Of a stretch of DNA of 64,000 nucleotides, positions 57,599 through 64,000 are shown piece after piece. Both the position numbers and the translations under genes were made by a program. The DNA lies in NCBI GenBank assembly GCA_029532415.1, contig JAQOTA010000062.1, positions 806,001 to 870,000 of the forward strand. Direction: 5' to 3'. Position 1 is the first letter of the stretch, and each line of letters opens with the position of its first letter. The notes under the pieces are model-generated. The model was given only the letters and a program-made list of their open reading frames with translations, was not told the origin of the DNA and searched no databases. The stretch is from Marasmius tenuissimus. Lineage: Eukaryota > Basidiomycota > Agaricomycetes > Agaricales > Marasmiaceae.

Positions 57599-58111
57599 CT
57601 AGACTGAATTCGCTCCAAATAGCCGATCCGCTAGCGCAGAGTCCAGGTATTCACGGTTCGAGACCATCTTCTCGCCGTCCCACTCGGAAACCCAAACATA
57701 GCGTTGATCGTACCACACACCTGTTTCCCGATAAACTCATCAGACTTCAATAAGTGCTGGGACGGGAGAGAATTTCGTACCGTTCGTTCCCACCGTCCCA
57801 TCCGCAGCCTTCAGCTCCGTACTCGAGTGCTTCCCCTCTGCACCTTCAGAGATCACAGAGACTGTTTCGACCTTATACGTTCCGTCTATGGCGTTGTTTA
57901 CGGATGCGAAGAACTCCAAAGTTTCTGTGTAGTTACGCGCCCCACCCACGACACCCCCGATAGTTGTCCAAGTGATATTCGGGGAAAATAAATCCACGAG
58001 GGAATTACCATCGCCAGTGGCTAGGGGAGCAAATAGTTGGGTAATCCGTTCCGCTGACGGGGCTGCGAGAGTGATGACGGGGGAGAACAAGATCAAAGGG
58101 CTGACACGCAT
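57599..58111 (-). CDS. Small secreted NTF2/SnoaL-like protein (copy E), 150 aa
   Basis: Exons 58111-57781 and 57720-57599 on the minus strand. Signal peptide MRVSPLILFSPVITLAAPS. The body contains RITQLFAPLATGDGNSLVDL, SPNITWTTIGG, NAIDGTYKVETVSVISEG, AADGTVGTNG and, in exon 2, YVWVSEWDGEKMVSNREYL, with the same phase-1 intron as copies B-D. It sits 10 kb from copy D and in the opposite orientation. A fragment of another copy lies about 0.4 kb to its right. Confidence 0.87.
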
Positions 58112-58479
58112 ATTTGAGGACTCAATTGGCTGCACCAACAAAGCCTCCAGCTTGAGTCCTTAAGTAGGCAGCACTGCAGCAGGGTATGCCATGTCCGTGA
58201 ACGCCTATCACTGACTCATCATTACTCAAAGCACCCAGAAAATTGCCCGATTGAACTGTAGCACAGCAGCCCCATTTGAAGCGACCAAGCCCCTGCTCTG
58301 ACTTCCTCTTCCTCAACCAAAGAAACCTCGGGTTCGTCCAGGGAGAAGTTGATGGTACCCATCGCACACTCGACCCTTCATCTCAGGCGATTTATTCGGA
58401 AAGTCGAGGTATGCAAAATCCGCCATTATTTTTGTCCTCTCCCGCTCTGTGGTCCCAATATAAGTCCTTTCATACCGCA

Positions 58480-58640
58480 CGACTGTTCCCCATAAGCTTT
58501 AGTTTGCCAAACGCAAAGACCATATATCGTTCCTCCGCATTGTCCCATTCCTGGCTCCCACAGCAACTCGATACTCGAGAAATGCCCTGCAGTGCCTTCG
58601 GAGATCATAGAATCTGTGTCGACTAGATATATCCGGTTGC
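58480..58640 (-). pseudogene. Fragment of a secreted NTF2/SnoaL-like gene (copy F)
   Basis: The minus-strand reading YLVDTDSMISEGTAGHFSSIEL matches the VETVSVISEG...SSTEL region of copies C and E. Sequence on both sides is degraded and there is no signal peptide or intact exon 2. Confidence 0.72.
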
Positions 58641-59178
58641 TGAACATTGAACGGCCTCCCAATAAATCTCACAAACCCTTGTAGTGGTAGGTACCACCCA
58701 AAGCTCTTCGACTCCTAGCTTTGAAGATTGACGTCGGGGTACAGTCGAGACGGTTGGATGCAGTTGGCGGCTAGGGTGCCAGGAAGATTTCAATACTGTC
58801 CTCTTCGAAGGATTGGTCGGAATATAGAGAACTTTACAGAACCCGCAAGTATTTTCTAGTCGTTGGCTGTAGACCAGGATTTGCACCCCACTTGGGTATA
58901 TACAGTCATGGATGATCGATGATCCCAAGGAACACTGTGTCAACAGAGCCTGGCCAGTCAAAACAAGTATCTTCGTATACCCAGTATTCAGCCATATTTA
59001 GCACTGAAGACGCATTTTCTCCTAGTACAAGATGGTTGTTTGACTAGAGACCATTCTTTCTAGAAACCGCCTCAATTGAGACATCGAGGTTCGAGAGAAA
59101 GTCGTTGAACGGCTCCGGCCCGCGGATGTTATCCACGGCCACTTTCACCACAACTCCCATGAACAGGACCAAATCGCC
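58641..59178. other. Intergenic upstream of COX16
   Basis: No gene supported. Confidence 0.4.
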
Positions 59179-59677
59179 ATGGTCTTTGAGTCCAAGCCTC
59201 TGAATCCCACCAAACTCAACCGAACAATTCAACAAAAACCATGGCTCTTCGGAATACCCTTCGTTCTCCTCATGGTAGCAGCATCCTACGGAATGACGAC
59301 CTTCACTCAAACACGATATGACCTCCACGACCAAAAGGTCAAAAAGGCGCGTATCCTGCTCCAAGTCTCTCTGAACGTCAAAAATATAAACTTCACTGGC
59401 TTCTGTATCTGTATTTGTGTTGGTAGGTCACGAAGGAGCAGGAACTCGGGTTGGATAAGAACAGGCGAAAGTTTGACATTCGGGAGGAATATTTCGTGAG
59501 TAATCGACCTCTTTCTTCTATGAGATCTTCTCAACAACTCTCCTGGAACAGAAACTAAGTGCCGAGACAGATAATAACTGGGAAATCAAGAGGATACAAC
59601 GACCAAAGGGTTTGCCGGAATGGGGAGTCCCACCGACAGAGCCTTCCCCCAAATCCCCAGAAGACTCGAAGTCATAG
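59179..59677 (+). CDS. COX16: Cytochrome c oxidase assembly protein Cox16, 117-120 aa
   Basis: Exons 59179-59346 (or -59337), 59427-59495 and 59552-59677. Cox16 is a single-span inner mitochondrial membrane protein needed to build cytochrome oxidase (Cox1/Cox2 maturation). Typical features: FESKPLNPTKLNRTIQQKPW before the membrane span (FGIPFVLLMVAASYGMTTF), TQTRYDLHDQKV right after it, KFDIREEYF and the motif W-E-I-K-R-I-x-R-P-x-G-L-P-E-W. The first exon boundary is ambiguous: an AAG|GC donor at 59347 retains two extra Lys residues as in many homologues, while a GT donor at 59338 gives a shorter protein. Confidence 0.9.
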
Positions 59678-59806
59678 CCATTACTTTATACCTTCAATAT
59701 TCCAAGAATATTTGTTCTTTCGGTCCTCTCTTGTTCTACCATTCAACGAACAATACAATCCGGATTCTGTCAAACTAAAGTACAAGTCCCAGAAGAGTGC
59801 TGTGTC

Positions 59807-61210
59807 CTACAATTTCGCCTTCCCGCTTTGTTTCGGTGCATCCCAAAGACTCCATACAAGTCCCTTATCCGGTCCAACACCGCTGCTCGCAATACGTTCG
59901 TACGACTTTTTCACGGCCTGGGGCCCATAAACTCTCTCAACCTCTATCCACCCAACGCATTCCTTCATCAACTTGTGCCATTCCCTCTTCTGCAAATCAA
60001 ATATTTCCTGCAGGGGCAGCTGCTTCCTCCGAATTTCGACCCATTCCGGTGTAAAGAATCGCTCAAGCTTGGGCCAGAACGTAGAATTGGAAGCCGCCTT
60101 CCCGAAGGTCGATCCCTTCGCGTTCATGACTCCTCCAGCGTCATCTTCAGTGTAACCAGAAGCGGTTGAAGATTCGGGTGTCATGCTCGACATCCCCAGT
60201 GAGATGGACGTGACGAGTTCGGCTGAGCCGCCCGACGTGAAGCGTTCAACAACCTTCCGGTTAAAATCGTCGTTGCCCGCAACGTCAACATAAATCCATC
60301 GTTTGCCCTTCCCACCCTGCATCGCGGAGGTGAACGAATCGTAGTCATATACTTCATGGTACAGCCCTAGCTTCTTGGTGAACGCCACGTTCTTCTTCGA
60401 CGTCAAGCCGATGATCTTTATGTTCGAAGTCGACCCGCCTTGTGCGGCGCGTTTTCCGACACAATAGGCGAAACAGAAGGCGGTTTTGGAAGAGGCTGAT
60501 GATATGAGAATGTTGTCGCAGCCACCGTGATATCCTGAACACGCGAGCCAGTCTTCGCACCAATAAGATGTCCAGAATAGAGGACGGTATATCATCTGTA
60601 GGTCTTCGGTGTCCTCAGTGTAAAGTGGATCTGTTGAGCAGCGAATGATTTGATGGTAAAGACGACGGTCTGCATGCAAACATCATGAGCCTTTGAATGA
60701 ACCAAGCAAAGAATATTTGCGTTACCTGGAGGGAATTGCGGTCGTGGAACATACATGGCAAACTTGTTGATGTCGGTCGGGTCAATGGGTAGGAGAATGT
60801 ACTTGGCCGGTGCGAAGTACCCATACAGACGCTCCCCGGCGCGAATCTTCGGGTGAGAAGAGACGAGAACGGTTGCAAATCCCCACACTGGCACGACACC
60901 ATGTGTCTTCTCCGAAACCTTTTCTTCAGGGTTGTCGGGTGCGGGGTAGAAGTCGTAATACCTGGACGTTACGCCAACGGACGACGTTAGCGCGTTAGAG
61001 CATAGCAAGAGAATATTTCAACACGCACCTCAGACTTGGATGCTCTCCAAGAGCCTGGTAAGTTACATTGTTCGCTGAAAACCCAAACCGGTCCATTTTG
61101 AGCAATACATGGTACGCTGGTACGAGCGAAGGCTTGGGGCTTTTGACTACCATCGCGTTGGAAGAGGATCGGGGAAAGCATAGCGTCCAATTGTCGTCCT
61201 CAATCGACAT
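59807..61210 (-). CDS. DUF2855-family protein, 426 aa
   Basis: Exons 61210-61029, 60961-60726 and 60669-59807 on the minus strand. The sequence has the DUF2855 layout: a start resembling the N-terminal barrel of MDR-type reductases (RFGFSANNVTYQALG), GVVPVWGFATVL, GERLYGYFAPAKYILL, PLFWTSYWCEDWL, and a Rossmann-like part DNILISSASSKTAFCFAYCV with IIGLTSKKNVAFTKKLGLYHEVYDYDS. WIYVDVAGNDDFN follows. The family is related to medium-chain dehydrogenases/reductases, but a catalytic zinc site is not evident and the reaction is unknown. The 3' end is convergent with COX16, 129 bp apart. Confidence 0.88.
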
Positions 61211-61702
61211 GATGAAATGAAGTTGGTTGTCGGGAAGAGACTCTGGGGAATGCGAAACGCTTGGTCGACAACCAGATAAATCATGATCCGGGTAGTCAAG
61301 AAGCCGAAGCGGGAACTAGGGAAAGTCAGGAGAACTCAAATGACCACGGTTCGGTAGACGGTTGGCTCTTCCTCCAGATCGCGTGCGAGAAGAGCCACGG
61401 TAAGTTTGGTGGTGAACTGGAAAGGTCATTTCATGAGCGTTGGATGCGAAGCTGCTTCCCCACACTCGGGCCGGTTGAGAGCCAATGACCCGGCCTCAGT
61501 GTCGCCGTCACGTGATATAATTTGCTCCAAACTCATGAGAGCCACAGCGCGTCATTTCTCTCTCCAATACCTCCACTTGGCATCTTGTGCTACATGTTTT
61601 AGTCCGTCATCGCCATTCAAGAGAAAGTTCGGTGATACAATTTACTACATATTTTATCCTACAGCGACCGTCACGTCCACAGAGTGGTGCTTGTATCTAG
61701 TT
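61211..61702. other. Intergenic, DUF2855 promoter side
   Basis: Short frames only. It separates the DUF2855 start from the 3' end of the MACPF gene. Confidence 0.45.
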
Positions 61703-62910
61703 TCACTCTGGGTCCTTCAATATCCATTCGTACGCTGCCGAAAGATCGAGCGCAGCCTTTAAGAGGTCGATGTTGTCAGACATCCTCATTAGCGTCCATA
61801 ATTCGACCAAGTGGAAGAAAACGACTTCTGGATTCTGTCCATCAGTCCCCTTCCATTCCTGGAAGGTCTGATATTCAAGTCCATGGATGAGAGCTTCCGC
61901 CAACTTATGATCGCCACCTTCGACGCTTTCTTTGCGATTCAGGATGTCAAGGAACTGTTTGTATTGCCCGGTCTTCTCGACATTCTCGTCAAAATGACCC
62001 CCACTCGGAATGCCGTTGTACCTGGCTTTAACGTTCTCAGCCCATGCATCGTTGACGTCCGGGTGGGTTCTGGCCGCCCAGTTGCTCTTTGTAGGTAGGT
62101 AGTAAGATTTCTCGATCCATATGCACCTCGAAGCCTTCAGACTCACGAGATAGAGCGCAGACCCGTATTCCACACCGGTGATGACGTGACTTCCAATCGT
62201 CTGGAAGAACTTCCGGTACTCTGCAACGACGGACTCATCGATTTGCTCACTGAAGGAGGGTAGTCCCTGCACCGCTTCTAGCAAGATTTCGGTGTTAAAT
62301 AAGTCGTCATAATTCGACAGCGTGGCCAAATATCTGGGTTGGCGAAGGCAATAGTAGGTGTACTGATAATCAGATTTGTTGAAGTTGGCTAGTGGCCGCA
62401 TCATAGAGCTACCACCCGTGATGGGCAAGAGACGGGGACTGAGGGATGAGTCGGAGTTGAATTCGAGAGTTGCATCTTCACCAGTAGGGAATGTAACAAA
62501 TGTTTCTCCTTCTCGAATGTCCTGCGATATGGCAATAGCCTCCGGGACGTTGTAGGTCTGTCCGTCTTATAGTAGGGTACGCGTTAGACACATATATTAC
62601 GCGGATTCAGGAGGTTGGGTGTACCCACTGATGGTAATTAGTCTGCCATTGTTCTGATCGAATAGTAAGACGCGTTTACTTTGTTGAATAGCCTGAACGG
62701 CCTTCGGGAGATGAGATGCGGTCAGTCCCGAACCGTTACAAGCTAAAACGGAGGGGGCAAGAGAAACGTACTTCCTTGGGGGTGAGCGGGACTGGCATAG
62801 TGGCCTGCAGAACAAGCAAAGCGTGAGCACATTATCACCCTGTCTCGAGTCGTAGGACCTACCATGTCCAGGCCAAATCCTAGCCAGCTGTTTGCAGGGA
62901 AATCTGTCAT
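61703..62910 (-). CDS. Short MACPF-superfamily protein, 318 aa
   Basis: Five minus-strand exons: 62910-62863, 62804-62772, 62701-62629, 62565-62147, 62086-61703. The central part contains the MACPF/CDC family signature: an aromatic-rich helix followed by FFQTIGSHVITG, the counterpart of the F-x-x-x-G-T/S-H-Y/V motif, and further conserved pieces downstream. There is no signal peptide visible. The protein is shorter than typical pore-forming MACPF proteins (usually 450 residues or more), and no membrane-targeting C-terminal domain was identified, so a pore-forming role is unproven. The exon 4-5 intron (60 nt) has no stop, so retention would also keep frame. Exon 2 is only 33 nt. The start is the first true ATG. 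Confidence 0.78.
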
Positions 62911-64000
62911 GTTTGTTGGAAGAGGCGTGTAAGTCAAAGGAGGGGATTATGAGTTGCACAGCGGTATGACCCCCTTTTTATACAACCTCGGGATCACGAT
63001 TGTCAGACCTTCAATTCAGTGGTGGGCCGAACGTAACTAACAAGCAATGATAAGTGCATCGATTGGTAGACTGGACAGAGGTAGACAGGCAAAGCGATCG
63101 TCATTGAAAAAGCGAGAATTTCGGGAGCTTGAACAGTTCTTGAAAGTACGCGAACCGACGCGTTCATACCCACATCTGTCAACTGTCGCCTGGGCATGGT
63201 ACCGTGATCGAGACTCTTGCAAGGTCTCGATTACACGCAAGTTTTAGTGCCTTGTTAAAGCCATCCTTTCCCCTCCTTTCCCCCCGTGGCGCTCCAGGAT
63301 ACTCGAGATGACCTTGAGTTGAACGCAGCCTAAGATCTAGAGACGGTGGGACCCTTGATTCCTGTTCACGCCGTGTCTGTGCGTGTTTTCTAAGCGATAT
63401 GAATTGGTAAGCGACGGGTTAGATATGTTCGCTCAGAGATGCGAATGACACGCGTTTCTAGGAGCTTTGCATGGGGCGACATGAATGTTGAGATTGAAGA
63501 TTGCGTGGAAGCTGACTCGGATAGTTCACTTTGCCGGCGGCATTCAAGCAGCCAGCACGTAGGGATTTTTTATCAGGAATTTTTACAGAGCGTCCAACAA
63601 GTACAAAACCACATCCAATTAGTGCGTGGACGCGTCGAATATACATTTGAGAGCTCAAACGTTCACTATGCAGATACCACTGGCCAAGCAAGAGCAAATT
63701 TGCGGCGCTTAAAAGCCTTTCGGCATTCGCCGACCCCACTTCAACCTTGACCTCCAACCTTGACCATACACAGCAGTGAGGACGCGTCATTACTTCTCTT
63801 TTCTGCATACAGGGAGCCCATAATGCTTCTAGAACTCTCTCAAGCGCGCTCAACTCTCCATACCTAACTAATGTACGTTGTTGAACGACTTCAATTTTGG
63901 CACCATGGTCCATGATCGTCGTCGCGTCGTCAACTTCGAAAACTTCTACTTACCCACTCCTCTCCTTCTCCAACTACTAGGCCGAAGGCGTATACATTCG
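62911..64000. other. Right edge, no supported gene
   Basis: Frames of 60-150 codons on both strands overlap each other (for example 63439-63750 plus and 63458-63913 minus), but neither looks like a protein. A gene may begin near 63900 and run off the window. Confidence 0.35.

Overview
The window looks like nuclear DNA of a mushroom-forming basidiomycete (Agaricomycetes). Genes carry many short introns (about 45-70 nt, GT...AG), intergenic spaces are small, and the families present are typical of that group: a DUF6699 protein, a NACHT-type NLR, a CAP59-family glycosyltransferase, DUF2855, and small secreted NTF2-like proteins. I rebuilt exon structures by hand from splice signals and reading phase. 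Where all exons join in phase and give a recognisable protein, confidence is high. No tRNA, rRNA, transposon with intact coding capacity, or CRISPR array was recognised.

Left part (0.7-24.9 kb), mostly housekeeping: a 1481-aa Pro/Ser-rich protein; a Rho-family GTPase divergent from GPI1 (first step of GPI-anchor synthesis); a short possible mitochondrial protein; a DUF6699 protein built from repeated phase-1 exons; a protein resembling the activator-binding (ACID/PTOV) domain of Mediator subunit MED25; a cytochrome b561-type membrane protein; a kinesin-10 (Kid/KIF22-like) motor; signal peptidase subunit SPC3; and ornithine carbamoyltransferase ARG3 with a low-complexity insertion.

Middle (25-42 kb): several genes I cannot name; a CAP59-family mannosyltransferase-like protein with an in-frame 12-bp minisatellite coding EVKD; an NLR (NACHT) gene whose C-terminal module is tandemly duplicated and whose 3' half is strongly CpG-depleted; a small gene divergent from a prenylated Sel1-repeat chitin-synthase regulator (SKT5/CHS4 type). 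Decayed pieces of the promoter and 5' end of that divergent pair lie on both sides of the NLR gene, and at least one piece shows changes almost only at CpG sites.

Right part (42.7-58.7 kb), the most dynamic region: six copies (four intact, one frameshifted, one fragment) of a small secreted NTF2/SnoaL-like gene, in both orientations, surround ELP6 (Elongator), two tandem 429-aa Zn2Cys6 transcription factors and a 235-aa orphan. The end (59-63 kb) holds COX16, a DUF2855 protein and a short MACPF-superfamily protein.

The housekeeping genes are independent of each other. The parts that may work together or evolve together are the secreted family plus the twin transcription factors, and the NLR plus its duplicated surroundings.
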